A DNA stretch of 64,000 nucleotides from Hymenobacter sp. BT188 (GCF_014333585.1 NZ_JACSCW010000004.1:434001-498000), one strand, 5' to 3'. Shown: positions 53,408 to 62,172, counted from the first letter of the stretch. The notes: generated by a model not told the origin, from the letters alone. Made by a program: numbers and translations.

Positions 53408-54871
53408 CTATTTGGAGTGACGGACTGAGTAATAAAAAACCAAGCCATAGCCGACCACCAAAAGCAGGTGGAATGGCAGCAGACCATAGTCGCCGATGTA
53501 CAAGCCGGCTCCAATGCCGAACAGAAAGTACAGCATAAGCAGTCCTTCCAGCACCGTGAGGCCGTCGAAGCGGCCGGTGCGGTAGCGGCGGCCCTGCCAG
53601 GTGCCTTGCCGCCGGACCAAGCCCATTTTGGGAGTGCGGATAAAAGCTGAGCGGCGACCCATCAGTCCCAGCAGTACTGCTCTTGAGTTGTGCAGAGCCA
53701 AGCCCATAGATACGGCCAGGAACAACAGGAATTTACGTAAAAAAGTCCCCCAGCCCGCCGCCGGATTATCGTAGCGCCATGCCGTGTAATAATAGTATAC
53801 CAACGGCAGCAGGGTAAGCAAAAACACACTGGCCAGCTGGAATACGGGTTCGAGCTCTGGTAATTGCTGCCGCACAAATACCAGCGGTACGCTCAGCACA
53901 GACAAAATCAGGATGGCCAGAAAAACGGTGCTGTTGAGCAAGTGAAAGGTGGCGTGCAACTTGGTGGAGAGGGGAAGCCCCGACCTTAACACACTGCCTA
54001 AGTGCTTGCGGGCAGTTTCGGCGCCGCCCTTGGTCCAGCGAAACTGCTGCGACTTCAGCGCATCCATAGTGGCCGGTAGCTCGGCGGGTGCCACCACTTG
54101 GGGCAGATACACGAATTGCCAGTTGCGCAGCTGTGCCCGGTAGCTCAGGTCCAGGTCTTCAGTGAGCGTGTCGCTGTGCCAGCCCCCCGATTCTTCGATG
54201 CAGCGCCGCCGCCACACGCCGCCCGTACCGTTGAAGTTGATAAAATGCCCCCCAGCCAGCCGCCCCACCTGCTCCACGTAAAAGTGTGCGTTCAGGGCAA
54301 AAGCTTGCAACTCTGTAAGCAACGAATACTCCTCGTTGAGATGGGCCCAGCGCGTTTGTACTACACCTACTGTCGCATCGGAAAAGTAGGGTACGGTACG
54401 CAGCAGGAAGTCGGGTTCGGGTACGAAATCGGCATCAAAAATAGCCACCAACTCAGCATCTGTACAATTTAAGGCATGCTTTAAAGCGCCGGCTTTAAAT
54501 CCCTCACGATCAGAGCGTGTAATATGATCGATATAAATACCTTGCGCCCGGTGCCAGGCTATCCGGGTGGCGGCCAGCGCAACGGTTTCGTCAGTAGAAT
54601 CGTCGAGTACCTGTATGTGTAATTTGTCAAGCGGATAGGCGAGGGCGGCGGCCGCATCTATGACCCGCTCTACCACATATAGCTCATTGTATACGGGCAG
54701 CTGCACCGTTACTAAAGGCCACTCAACAGGAGAAGTAGGGGCCGGTAATACCGGGCCACGATAGGCGCGCCGGGCCAGCCGCGTGAGCTGCAACTGACTC
54801 AGGCTAAAGCCCAGAATAAAGGTGAGACATAACCCATAAAGAACCAGAAGAAGAATTTCCAGCTCTTTCAT
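53408..54871 (-). CDS. Cellulose-synthase-like GT2 membrane glycosyltransferase
   Basis: A 487-residue processive-type GT2 enzyme: an N-terminal membrane helix, VTVQLPVYNELYVVERVID, VLDDSTDETV (Asp residues for UDP-sugar), FDADFVPEPDFLL, TEDLDLSYRAQ and QQFRWTKGGAE, the QxxRW acceptor-side motif. Four or so helices follow. It resembles the CESA-like beta-glycosyltransferases that many Bacteroidota carry; no PilZ or BcsB partners are present, so cellulose is not implied. It lies 24 bases before the GT87-like gene. Confidence 0.9.
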   Translation of the reverse strand: MKELEILLLVLYGLCLTFILGFSLSQLQLTRLARRAYRGPVLPAPTSPVEWPLVTVQLPVYNELYVVERVIDAAAALAYPLDKLHIQVLDDSTDETVALAATRIAWHRAQGIYIDHITRSDREGFKAGALKHALNCTDAELVAIFDADFVPEPDFLLRTVPYFSDATVGVVQTRWAHLNEEYSLLTELQAFALNAHFYVEQVGRLAGGHFINFNGTGGVWRRRCIEESGGWHSDTLTEDLDLSYRAQLRNWQFVYLPQVVAPAELPATMDALKSQQFRWTKGGAETARKHLGSVLRSGLPLSTKLHATFHLLNSTVFLAILILSVLSVPLVFVRQQLPELEPVFQLASVFLLTLLPLVYYYYTAWRYDNPAAGWGTFLRKFLLFLAVSMGLALHNSRAVLLGLMGRRSAFIRTPKMGLVRRQGTWQGRRYRTGRFDGLTVLEGLLMLYFLFGIGAGLYIGDYGLLPFHLLLVVGYGLVFYYSVRHSK

Positions 54872-54975
54872 GAATGCAGTAAAAGGGGCATGAGAGGGAG
54901 CATTGCAAAAACGGCCGTGGAAAGTATGCCTTCTCCTTCAACCCGTTCCATGAAGCCTTGTTGGTTGCGGTTTGC

Positions 54976-55686
54976 TTACAAATACTTAAAAATCGTCCAC
55001 AGGATCTTGTAGCCCGCGCCCACCGTGCCCGCCACCGTGCCCGATACCTTCGATTTGCCGATACGGCGGCGGTAACGCACAGGCACTTCGGTGGTGCGCA
55101 GTTTGAGCTTAGCCGCTTTAAGTTGCATCTCAACTGTCCAGCCGTAGGTTTTGTCCTGCATGTTCAGTCGCTTCAAGGCCGAGGTCCGGATTGCCCGAAA
55201 AGGGCCCAGATCGGTGTAGCGGGCACCGTAGAAGGAGTGCAGCAATGTAGTAGCCAGCCAATTGCCAAATATCTGTTGGGGCAGCATGGAGCCTTTTTCC
55301 CGTTTGCCCAGGGCTCGGGAGCCAATTACCATATCGGCCTCGCCGCGCAGAATAGGCGCCAACACCTGGGGCATGTCTTTGGGATAATCGGAGTAGTCGC
55401 CGTCAAGAAACACGATGATATCGGGCTGCTCCTCGGGAGGGCGGGCAAAGCAGTGGGCCATGCCCCGAAGGCAAGCATAGCCATAGCCGGCGCGCTTCTC
55501 CACCAGCACCGTAGAGCCGGATGCTCTGGCTATCAGCCCCGTATCATCAGTAGAGTTGTTATCAACCACTATGATCTCCCGCACCAGGTTCTTCGGAATT
55601 TCTAGTACAACGTGCGAAATCGAATGCACCTCGTTGTAGGCGGGAATAATAACATCGATAATGGGGGCGGGGGGCAAATCGGACAT
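54976..55686 (-). CDS. GT2 family glycosyltransferase, dolichyl-phosphate-sugar synthase-like
   Basis: A 236-residue soluble GT2 domain: IDVIIPAYNEVHSISHVV, VVDNNSTDDTG, GYGYACLRGM, FLDGDYSDYP (the DxD motif) and GSRALGKREKGSM. The RRRIGKSKVSGTVAGT stretch near the C-terminus is typical of DPM1-like enzymes. It would charge a polyprenyl phosphate for use by the neighbouring GT-C enzyme. The start at 55686 (MSDLPPAPIID) is chosen over 55746. It is divergent from bcp. Confidence 0.88.
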   Translation of the reverse strand: MSDLPPAPIIDVIIPAYNEVHSISHVVLEIPKNLVREIIVVDNNSTDDTGLIARASGSTVLVEKRAGYGYACLRGMAHCFARPPEEQPDIIVFLDGDYSDYPKDMPQVLAPILRGEADMVIGSRALGKREKGSMLPQQIFGNWLATTLLHSFYGARYTDLGPFRAIRTSALKRLNMQDKTYGWTVEMQLKAAKLKLRTTEVPVRYRRRIGKSKVSGTVAGTVGAGYKILWTIFKYL

Positions 55687-55761
55687 ACACAGGAGGCGAG
55701 TTGCACAAAGATGCCGATTCTTTTTCGCGCTATCTTTCCTGCTCACTTATACGCGGCTCAC

Positions 55762-56220
55762 ATGCTTCAGATTGGCGACCAAGCCCCCGACTTTACCCTT
55801 CGCACTACCACCGGCGCTACCTTCCGCCTCGCCGACCAGCGTGGCAAGCGCGCCATTGTACTTTATTTCTACCCTAAAGACGATACGCCCGGCTGTACGG
55901 CCGAAGCCTGCTCCTTCCGCGACCAGTACGAAGATTTTCAGGACCTGGGAGCAGAGGTAATCGGCGTTAGTTCCGACAGCGAAGCTTCCCACCAGAAATT
56001 CACTCAAAAGCACCGGCTGCCTTTTCCATTGTTGGCTGATGAAGGCGGTAAAGTGCGCAAACTCTATGAAGTGCCTCGCTCGCTACTCGGCATTTTGCCC
56101 GGCCGCGTCACGTTTGTAATCGACAAGGAGGGCGTAATTCAATACATCTTCAACTCTATGCAGCGCGCTACCGACCACGTGTCGAAGGCAAAAGAAGTGC
56201 TGGCGGAGCTGGCCAAGTAA
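55762..56220 (+). CDS. bcp: Thiol peroxidase Bcp (peroxiredoxin)
   Basis: This peroxiredoxin of 152 residues reduces hydroperoxides. MLQIGDQAPDFTLRTTTG begins the fold, and PKDDTPGCTAEACSFRD carries the peroxidatic Cys with a second Cys five residues on, the Bcp arrangement. VIGVSSDSEASHQKF and LYEVPRSLLGILPGRVTFVID follow. A -10-like TATCTTTC is at 55731-55738. It is divergent from the GT2 gene. The longer frame from 55612 overlaps that gene and is rejected. Confidence 0.95.
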   Translation: MLQIGDQAPDFTLRTTTGATFRLADQRGKRAIVLYFYPKDDTPGCTAEACSFRDQYEDFQDLGAEVIGVSSDSEASHQKFTQKHRLPFPLLADEGGKVRKLYEVPRSLLGILPGRVTFVIDKEGVIQYIFNSMQRATDHVSKAKEVLAELAK

Positions 56221-56305
56221 TCGGCAGCTTGTAGGTGAAGAAGCCAGCAGAATCAGAACGCTTGGTGTAGCGGGGCGTACTACGTTAGTCGTACCCCACA
56301 ACCCT

Positions 56306-57292
56306 ATGAAAAAGCTTATTCCGTTCCTGCTGCTTCTGCTGCCGCTTCAGCTTTTAGCCCAAACGCCCCCCAGTCTCAACGCTACCCTCGACGGCTACGC
56401 GTATCCGTACCCCGTCAAAACGTTGGCGCTGAAACTGGAGGGACGGGCTGTGCGCATGGCTTACATGGACGTGGCGCCCACCGTCCGCGCCAACGGCCAC
56501 ACCGTGGTGCTTTTGCACGGTAAGAACTTCTTTGCCGCTTATTGGCGCGAGACTATTAAGGTGCTGACCCAAGCTGGCTTTCGGGTGGTCGCGCCTGATC
56601 AGGTGGGTTTTGGTAAGTCAGATAAGCCGACGCTCTACTATTCGTTTCATCAGCTGGCACACAATACGAAGCAGCTGCTCGACACGCTGGGCGTGCGCAA
56701 AGCCATAATTGTGGGCCATAGCATGGGCGGAATGCTGGCCACCCGCTTTGCCCTGCTTTATCCTGAAACCACGGAAAGGCTGGTGCTGGAAAACCCCATT
56801 GGTCTGGAGGATTACCGCGTCGGGGTGCCGTTTCAATCGGTGGATCAGTCGCTGGCAACGGAGCTGAAAACCACGGAAGCGAGCATCCGCAAGTACCACG
56901 CAACCTATTACCCCAATGGCTACCCCGCAGCCCACGACCAGTGGGTGCGCCCGCTGGCCGCCCAAACAACTCACCCCGATTTCCCGAAAGTTGCCCTGGC
57001 CAGTGCGCTTACCTATCAGATGATTTATCAGCAGCCAGTGGCTTACGAGTTCAATCGTGTAGCCGTGCCTACGCTGCTTATCATTGGTCAGCAAGACCGT
57101 ACGGTAGTAGGCAAGGGCTTAGTGAAAGATGCGAAAGTGCTGGCAACATTGGGCCAATACCCCGCGTTAGGAAAGCGCACCGCCGAGCAGATCCGGGGGG
57201 CAAAATTGGTAGCCCTAGAGAAAGTAGGCCACATTCCGCATCTGGAGGTGCCGAAGGAGTTTCAAGCCGCGCTGCTGGCGTTTCTGAAGTAG
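56306..57292 (+). CDS. Exported alpha/beta-hydrolase
   Basis: A signal peptide (MKKLIPFLLLLLPLQLLAQ) precedes an alpha/beta-hydrolase fold. VLLHGKNFFAAYW holds the oxyanion region, VGHSMGGMLATRF the nucleophilic Ser, LIIGQQDRTV the acid Asp and EKVGHIPHLE the His. A cap domain lies around residues 180-240. It resembles haloalkane-dehalogenase/proline-iminopeptidase-type esterases. The substrate is unknown. It ends 30 bases before a palindromic repeat copy. Confidence 0.9.
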   Translation: MKKLIPFLLLLLPLQLLAQTPPSLNATLDGYAYPYPVKTLALKLEGRAVRMAYMDVAPTVRANGHTVVLLHGKNFFAAYWRETIKVLTQAGFRVVAPDQVGFGKSDKPTLYYSFHQLAHNTKQLLDTLGVRKAIIVGHSMGGMLATRFALLYPETTERLVLENPIGLEDYRVGVPFQSVDQSLATELKTTEASIRKYHATYYPNGYPAAHDQWVRPLAAQTTHPDFPKVALASALTYQMIYQQPVAYEFNRVAVPTLLIIGQQDRTVVGKGLVKDAKVLATLGQYPALGKRTAEQIRGAKLVALEKVGHIPHLEVPKEFQAALLAFLK

Positions 57293-57320
57293 GTAAAGAA
57301 TTGATGCTAAACTTTTTAAA

Positions 57321-57413
57321 CGTCATGCAGAACGCAGTGAAGCATTTCGCGTGCTGATGCTAGATTAGTAAACCTGGTAAACACGCAAGATGCTTCGCTC
57401 CGCTCGACATGAC
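57321..57413. repeat. Intergenic palindromic repeat, copy B
   Basis: Imperfect inverted arms opening CGTCATGCAG and closing CATGACG, with a GATTAGTAA centre, match copies A and D. Confidence 0.85.
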
Positions 57414-57441
57414 GGCCTAGAATGACAAATGCATCTCAACG

Positions 57442-57479
57442 CACAAGGCCACACGACTTATAAGTCGTGTGGCCTTGTG
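57442..57479. terminator. Perfect 38-bp palindrome between convergent genes
   Basis: CACAAGGCCACACGACTTA and its exact reverse complement meet with no spacer. It lies between the hydrolase gene and the convergent polyferredoxin gene and probably terminates both, although T-runs are short. Confidence 0.6.
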
Positions 57480-57501
57480 TCTTATTAGCAGGCAACAAAG
57501 C

Positions 57502-58854
57502 CTAGCTCAGTATCCGCAATGAATCCGCGTGAATAAGTTGACTGCCTTGGTAGCGGCCTTCGCGGGGGGCGTTTTCTAGGTTGAGTACGCCGCGCGGGCA
57601 GGCGGTGGAGCACATGCCACAGCCCACGCAGGAGGCCCGGATGATGGGCTCGCCACGCTGAGCGTACTGCTTTACATCGATGCCCATTTCGCAGACGTTG
57701 GAGCAGTTGCCGCAACTGATGCACTGGCCGCCGTTGGTGGTAATGCGGAAGCGGGAAAAGTGCTTTTGGAGCAAACCCAGGTAAGCCGCCATGGGGCAGC
57801 CAAACCGGCACCACACCCTGTTGCCCATAATGGGGTAGAAGCCCACACCCACAACGCCCGAAAACACGGCTCCAATAGCAAAACCGTAGAATCTGTTGAG
57901 GCTATTGCCAATTTCCCCTAGAAAGCTGCCATACAGTTGGTTCACCCATAACAGTATCGTTATCAATACAATCAGGGCGAGAATGGGATACACGAGGCGT
58001 ACTTCCCAGCGCCAGGCAGCCCGGCTTTTGTCGGATAAGTGACGATAAGGGTCGCCGGCAGTTTCGGCCAGGCCACCGCAGCCGCATACCCACGAGCAAT
58101 ACCAGCGCTTACCATAAAAGTAGGTGAGTATAGGCGTAGCTACCAGCGACATAATTGCCCCCCAGAACACCATAAACACGCCCAGACCGCCATTCCTTAC
58201 CAGATCAGCCACTCCGCCCGGAAACAGGTAATCATACTTCAGCGGCCAGAAGTATGAGAAGTAGAACTCGGGTTGTTGAAAAAATAACAGCACGCCCGGC
58301 AGCAAAAACGCGAAGCCCAGCTGAAAAAACATCACCGATACGGTACGAATGAGCTGGTAGCGGGAGTGGCGATATTTCCATAAGGCCCGGCCACCCATGA
58401 GCAGCACGGCCAGCGTATAGAAGGTACCGTACAAAAACCACTGGTCGGCGGCGCGGTTGCGCAACGCCTGGCTGAATGGGTCAAGCGTGCGGATTAGGTT
58501 TTCGAGGTACTGCGGAAACCAGTACAGCAGGACATAGAAGCCCGTGAGCACCAAGCCCGTAATCCAAGCAATGGCCCCGCGGCTGGTACTGGCGCGCAGC
58601 CACAGGTTGTTCTGCTTTACGCCCGCCTCCCCTCGCCCAAATTTATACCAGGCCCAAGCCAGCGTACCGCCACTGATAAGAGCCAGGGCAATATACACGC
58701 TCAGGCGAGCCCGGGCCACATCAGCATCGAAGGCAGCACCTAGCAATGCCAGCAACCCCAGCGCCACAGCTGCTAGTGTAGCTTTCTCCTTCGCATCAGT
58801 TACCGGTAAAGGCGCCTGTGCAAGGGCAAAGGAGTGATCGGAAGTAACTTCCAT
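57502..58854 (-). CDS. Membrane polyferredoxin (NapH/CcoG-like 4Fe-4S protein)
   Basis: A membrane electron-transfer protein of 450 residues with about six hydrophobic helices. Two Cys-rich membrane loops, KRWYCSWVCGCGGLAE and NRVWCRFGCPMAAYLG, are the NapH/MauN-type Fer4_5 motifs. Two C-terminal 4Fe-4S ferredoxin motifs follow: CISCGNCSNVCEMGID and CVGCGMCSTACPRG. It would move electrons between quinone and a soluble partner. The FAD reductase gene two positions upstream on the same strand is a likely partner. The ATG at 58854 (MEVTSDHS) is preferred; the frame to 58956 runs into the half-repeat at 58894. Confidence 0.88.
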   Translation of the reverse strand: MEVTSDHSFALAQAPLPVTDAKEKATLAAVALGLLALLGAAFDADVARARLSVYIALALISGGTLAWAWYKFGRGEAGVKQNNLWLRASTSRGAIAWITGLVLTGFYVLLYWFPQYLENLIRTLDPFSQALRNRAADQWFLYGTFYTLAVLLMGGRALWKYRHSRYQLIRTVSVMFFQLGFAFLLPGVLLFFQQPEFYFSYFWPLKYDYLFPGGVADLVRNGGLGVFMVFWGAIMSLVATPILTYFYGKRWYCSWVCGCGGLAETAGDPYRHLSDKSRAAWRWEVRLVYPILALIVLITILLWVNQLYGSFLGEIGNSLNRFYGFAIGAVFSGVVGVGFYPIMGNRVWCRFGCPMAAYLGLLQKHFSRFRITTNGGQCISCGNCSNVCEMGIDVKQYAQRGEPIIRASCVGCGMCSTACPRGVLNLENAPREGRYQGSQLIHADSLRILS

Positions 58855-58893
58855 AGAAGAGCAGCGAGGGGTAATGAGAATAACTTTACTGAA

Positions 58894-58932
58894 CGTCATG
58901 CAGAGCAGAGCGAAGCATCTCGCGTGCTGACG
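58894..58932. repeat. Half copy of the intergenic palindromic repeat (C)
   Basis: CGTCATGCAGAGCAGAGCGA to GCTGACG matches one arm of copies A, B and D without the opposite arm. It lies between the polyferredoxin gene and the small His-tailed gene. Confidence 0.75.
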
Positions 58933-58975
58933 CTTCATTCTGCTCCACACGATCATCTAGTGTGAGCAAATTAGC

Positions 58976-59218
58976 TTAATGATGGTGGTGATGGTGGCCT
59001 TCGTCGGGCTTGCCAAAAAGGTTTATGAGCGAGCCGATGATATAAACGGCCGTCCAGCACAGATACAGCCAGTTAAAGCCTTCTGGCATCTGCTGGGGGG
59101 CAAAAAAGTGAAGTATCAGGTGAGCGCCAATGCTCATGATCAGGCCGGTGATGGCGATGAACTGGTAGCTGTTGAGGGCGCTGGGACGATAGAGTTTGGA
59201 AAGATCCACGGGGAGCAA
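58976..59218 (-). CDS. Small two-helix membrane protein with natural C-terminal His6
   Basis: An 80-residue protein with two hydrophobic helices, at about 18-38 (QFIAITGLIMSIGAHLILHF) and 50-67 (LYLCWTAVYIIGSLINLF). It ends in DEGHHHHHH, a natural run of six histidines. I do not recognise the family. It is flanked on the same strand by the polyferredoxin and the FAD reductase genes, so the three are probably one redox unit. The His run could bind metal or heme. The stop codon directly follows the sixth His. A perfect 15-bp palindrome lies just upstream. Confidence 0.8.
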   Translation of the reverse strand: MLPVDLSKLYRPSALNSYQFIAITGLIMSIGAHLILHFFAPQQMPEGFNWLYLCWTAVYIIGSLINLFGKPDEGHHHHHH

Positions 59219-59230
59219 TTAAATGAGAAA

Positions 59231-59245
59231 TACCTGACAGTCAGG
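59231..59245. promoter_or_regulatory. Perfect palindrome ACCTGACAGTCAGGT, candidate operator
   Basis: Seven-base arms flank a single central base in the gap between the FAD reductase gene and the small His-tailed gene, 13 bases before the latter's start codon. The size and symmetry suit a dimeric repressor site. Confidence 0.45.
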
Positions 59246-59295
59246 TGAAGGTGCTAAGAACGATAAATCAAGTAGACGCTCTTTTAATTCAGTTA

Positions 59296-60588
59296 TTACC
59301 GTTTTACGGCCAACATTTCAGCAAACTGCCGCTGAATAGCTGGCTCGTGGCGGCGGTAAAACTCGGGGTCAAAGTTGGCGGTTTTTAGCTGCCCGATAAC
59401 CGTCTGGATGGGCGTTTTGGTCTTGATCCAGTTTTCGCATACTGCCTGGCGCAGGCGCAGACCCATCGCGTTAAACCCAACCACCGCATCATTAGCTTGG
59501 GGGGCAAAATTGATGCGTAGGGCGCAGTTGCCGGTAGGATGCTGCCAGTAGAAGCTTTCCACATCACTAGGCGTGCGCGCGGGCACCTGACCATAGGTTT
59601 GATACTCGAGGTTAAAAAACTTGGCCGAGTTAAACCACACGCCGCGCCGATAGGGGGTAGGCCGGCCGCATATGGTGTGGGCCACGGTTTCGCCCTGCAT
59701 ACGCCCGGTATACCAAAGCTGCTCGATGGGCACCTCGCCCGCGCCGGGCTGCCGGTGCTGGGCGCAGTCGCCGGCGGCGTACACGTCGGGTAGGTTAGTT
59801 TGCAGCAACTCATCAACCAGAATTCCCCGGTCGGTTTCTACTGCCGAGCTTTGGGCCAAACTTAAATTCGGCGTGACACCGATACCCAACCCAACCCACT
59901 GACACGGTATTTCCTCGCCTTGGCTGGTCACAATAGCGCGCACGCGGCCGTTGGCATCGCCCAGTATCTCGTGCAGCTCCGTGCGATAGCGCACGTCCAC
60001 TTTGTGCTGACGAAACTGCTGGTCTACGAGTTCAGCTTCTTCGGGGGGCAAAACGGAGCCCCAATAATGTTGGTCGCGCACGAGCACCGTGGCAGCTATG
60101 CGGCGGGTGTGCAGCATTTCGGCCAGCTCCACCCCAATCAGGCCGCCGCCAACTACTACACCCCGGCTGATACCCTGCGTATCCCGTTCCATCTGGGTTA
60201 AATCGGGCAGCCCATAAAGGCCCTGCACTCCTAGCAGCTCTTGGCCGGGCCAACCTGCGCGCCGCGACACGGAGCCGGTGGCCAGCAGCAACTTATCATA
60301 GGAAATAGTTTGGCCATTATTGAGCTGAACTTGATGTTGGTCAGCATCAAGGCCCGTAGCCGTCGCATGCACCAGCTCAAGCCGATTTTCTTTCCAAAAC
60401 CAGTCCTCATAGGGCTTTATATCCTGATAGCGCAGGTGGCCCATGTACACGTACATCAGAGCCGTGCGCGAGTAGTGGTGCTCACTCTCATCCGACACGA
60501 GCGTGATGCGCGCCGCCGGCTGGAGGCGCCGCACGGTTTGGGCCGCCGTCACGCCCGTAATACCGTTACCGATGATAACCAGGTGCAT
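59296..60588 (-). CDS. FAD-dependent NAD(P)H oxidoreductase
   Basis: A pyridine nucleotide-disulfide-type reductase of 430 residues with no redox Cys pair. HLVIIGNGITGVTAA is the FAD Rossmann loop, LLLATGSVSRR follows, RGVVVGGGLIGVELAEML is the NAD loop, and LPDVYAAGDCAQ contacts the flavin. The order and the C-terminal part resemble rubredoxin/ferredoxin reductases and NirB N-terminal domains. It probably feeds or drains the nearby polyferredoxin. It is the first gene of that minus-strand group. Confidence 0.9.
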   Translation of the reverse strand: MHLVIIGNGITGVTAAQTVRRLQPAARITLVSDESEHHYSRTALMYVYMGHLRYQDIKPYEDWFWKENRLELVHATATGLDADQHQVQLNNGQTISYDKLLLATGSVSRRAGWPGQELLGVQGLYGLPDLTQMERDTQGISRGVVVGGGLIGVELAEMLHTRRIAATVLVRDQHYWGSVLPPEEAELVDQQFRQHKVDVRYRTELHEILGDANGRVRAIVTSQGEEIPCQWVGLGIGVTPNLSLAQSSAVETDRGILVDELLQTNLPDVYAAGDCAQHRQPGAGEVPIEQLWYTGRMQGETVAHTICGRPTPYRRGVWFNSAKFFNLEYQTYGQVPARTPSDVESFYWQHPTGNCALRINFAPQANDAVVGFNAMGLRLRQAVCENWIKTKTPIQTVIGQLKTANFDPEFYRRHEPAIQRQFAEMLAVKR

Positions 60589-60651
60589 GGATGAGTTTTA
60601 GATGTTGAGTATTAAGCGTCTTCTCTTTATTGATAGTTATGCAGGTAGACT

Positions 60652-60744
60652 GTCATGCCGAGCGGCGTGAAGCATCTCGCGTGTTTGCTGAGATTAGTAA
60701 TCTTGAGTCAGCACGCGAGATGCTTCGCTACCGCTCTGCATGAC
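60652..60744. repeat. Intergenic palindromic repeat, copy D
   Basis: Opens GTCATGCCGAGCGGCGTGAA and closes TACCGCTCTGCATGAC, with AGATTAGTAATCT in the centre. Closest to copy A. Confidence 0.9.
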
Positions 60745-60901
60745 TACCTATTATGACCGACCTTTAAAAGCATAACATATCAAAAAAGCCCCCCAGCCGA
60801 GCGTAGCTCGCAACTTGCAGAGCACAACATTGGTTAGTGGTGTCAGGTTTGCAAATCCACGGTGGATCAGTTGGCCGTATTTCCCCTAAACTTACTCATT
60901 T

Positions 60902-61660
60902 ATGCGTCCTTCCGGATTTCAGATCCTTCGACCCTTGCGCCTGTTGATTTTGCTAATAGCCCTCTGGCTACCGCTGGGGGGCATTTTGGCAGCTCCAAGT
61001 GCGCCATCTTTCACTACTGCCACGTCGGCTTTCCTGCAAAAGTATGTGAATGCTGATGGCAACGTAAACTACGCCGCCATCAAGAAGCAGCCTGCTGAGC
61101 TGAATAATCTGCTGCAAACCGTGCGGAGTTTCGATACCAAAAATATCCCGGCGGCCGAGCGCAAAGCGTTCTATCTCAACGCCTACAACCTAGTTGTGAT
61201 TGGGGCAGTAGTGGAGCGCTTTCCATTAACGTCGGTGATGAAGGTGCCGGGCTTTTTTGATAAGCTGACTTTCACCGTAGCCGGCGAAAAAATGACGCTG
61301 AATGAGTTGGAAACTAATAAGCTACGGAAGCCTTATAACGACTCGCGTATTCATTTTGCCTTAGTATGCGCTGCTAAAGGCTGCCCCCGGCTCAGCCGCG
61401 AATCCTTTGCCGCTCCCACACTTGATGCTCAGCTGTCAGCTCAAACCAAGCGCGTGCTCACTGATCCTACGTTTATTCGGCTGAATGCAGCGGCTAAAAA
61501 AGTGCAGGTTTCGGAAATCTTTAAGTGGTACGCCGATGACTTTAAAGCATCGGGGCAGGCTCTTATTCCTTACCTCAATCAGTACCGGGCCGCGCAGCCC
61601 ATTCCGGCTACCTATACTGTTGATTATTATCCATACGATTGGTCGCTAAACACCTTGTAA
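60902..61660 (+). CDS. DUF547 domain exported protein
   Basis: A 252-residue protein with a signal-type hydrophobic segment (LRLLILLIALWLPLGGILAA). DUF547 follows: VNYAAIKK, AFYLNAYNLVVIGAVVE, FDKLTFTVAGEKMTLNELE, and DSRIHFALVCAAKGCPRLS, whose His-Phe...Cys...Cys-Pro part is the family hallmark. The ending YDWSLN is also typical. DUF547 proteins have a papain-like/transglutaminase-type fold by recent prediction, but no proven activity. The signal peptide coding region contains a GCCCCCC motif copy. Confidence 0.88.
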   Translation: MRPSGFQILRPLRLLILLIALWLPLGGILAAPSAPSFTTATSAFLQKYVNADGNVNYAAIKKQPAELNNLLQTVRSFDTKNIPAAERKAFYLNAYNLVVIGAVVERFPLTSVMKVPGFFDKLTFTVAGEKMTLNELETNKLRKPYNDSRIHFALVCAAKGCPRLSRESFAAPTLDAQLSAQTKRVLTDPTFIRLNAAAKKVQVSEIFKWYADDFKASGQALIPYLNQYRAAQPIPATYTVDYYPYDWSLNTL

Positions 61661-61755
61661 AGACAGGGTGGTGCCGCAACTATAGCCATAACTGTGTGTT
61701 GCCATCAGCCGTAAGCAAAAGAAACTCAGGTATTCCACCCAGAAAACATACGACG

Positions 61756-62172
61756 ATGATCTTAGATAAACTTTTCGGCGACAACGATAATAACGAGAAC
61801 GGCGACATTACCGAGGGCAAGGGCGTTTCTAAAAACGAGGAGTTCGAGGCCCATAAGAAGGTTCAGCAGACCGAAAGCAACGGCAAAGAAGCGAATGACC
61901 CGTCGGCTCAGCGCAATACAGGTGCCAACGGCTACACCCAGCGCAGCGACCAGAAAGACCAACTCGAAAACCTGCACATCGGGGGCGACGAAACTACTCC
62001 CCAAGGTGGCAACGACCATAAAAATGCCGGCGAGCAAGCTCAAGGTCCTGGTTTTGAAGCCGAAGGTACCTATGAGCTAGATCACAAAGTGCGTTCGGGA
62101 GAACAGGAGTTTGGCGAGAAGAAAGCCAGCACTTCCGGCGAGCCACCTAAGGATGGTACTATCTCACAATAA
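61756..62172 (+). CDS. Hydrophilic, probably disordered protein (138 aa)
   Basis: I do not recognise this protein. It starts MILDKLFGDNDNNENGD and from there on is nearly free of hydrophobic residues: rich in Gly, Glu, Asp, Lys, Asn, Gln and Thr, with no Cys or Trp. It has no signal peptide. Such composition suggests a disordered stress or hydration protein, but no LEA repeat is evident. It lies 95 bases after the DUF547 gene on the same strand and ends at a strong terminator. Confidence 0.72.
   Translation: MILDKLFGDNDNNENGDITEGKGVSKNEEFEAHKKVQQTESNGKEANDPSAQRNTGANGYTQRSDQKDQLENLHIGGDETTPQGGNDHKNAGEQAQGPGFEAEGTYELDHKVRSGEQEFGEKKASTSGEPPKDGTISQ

Noticed and set aside
54958..55605. 215-residue open frame opposite the DPM1-like gene
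   Set aside because: Shadow of the GT2 gene, whose DxD and other motifs are intact.
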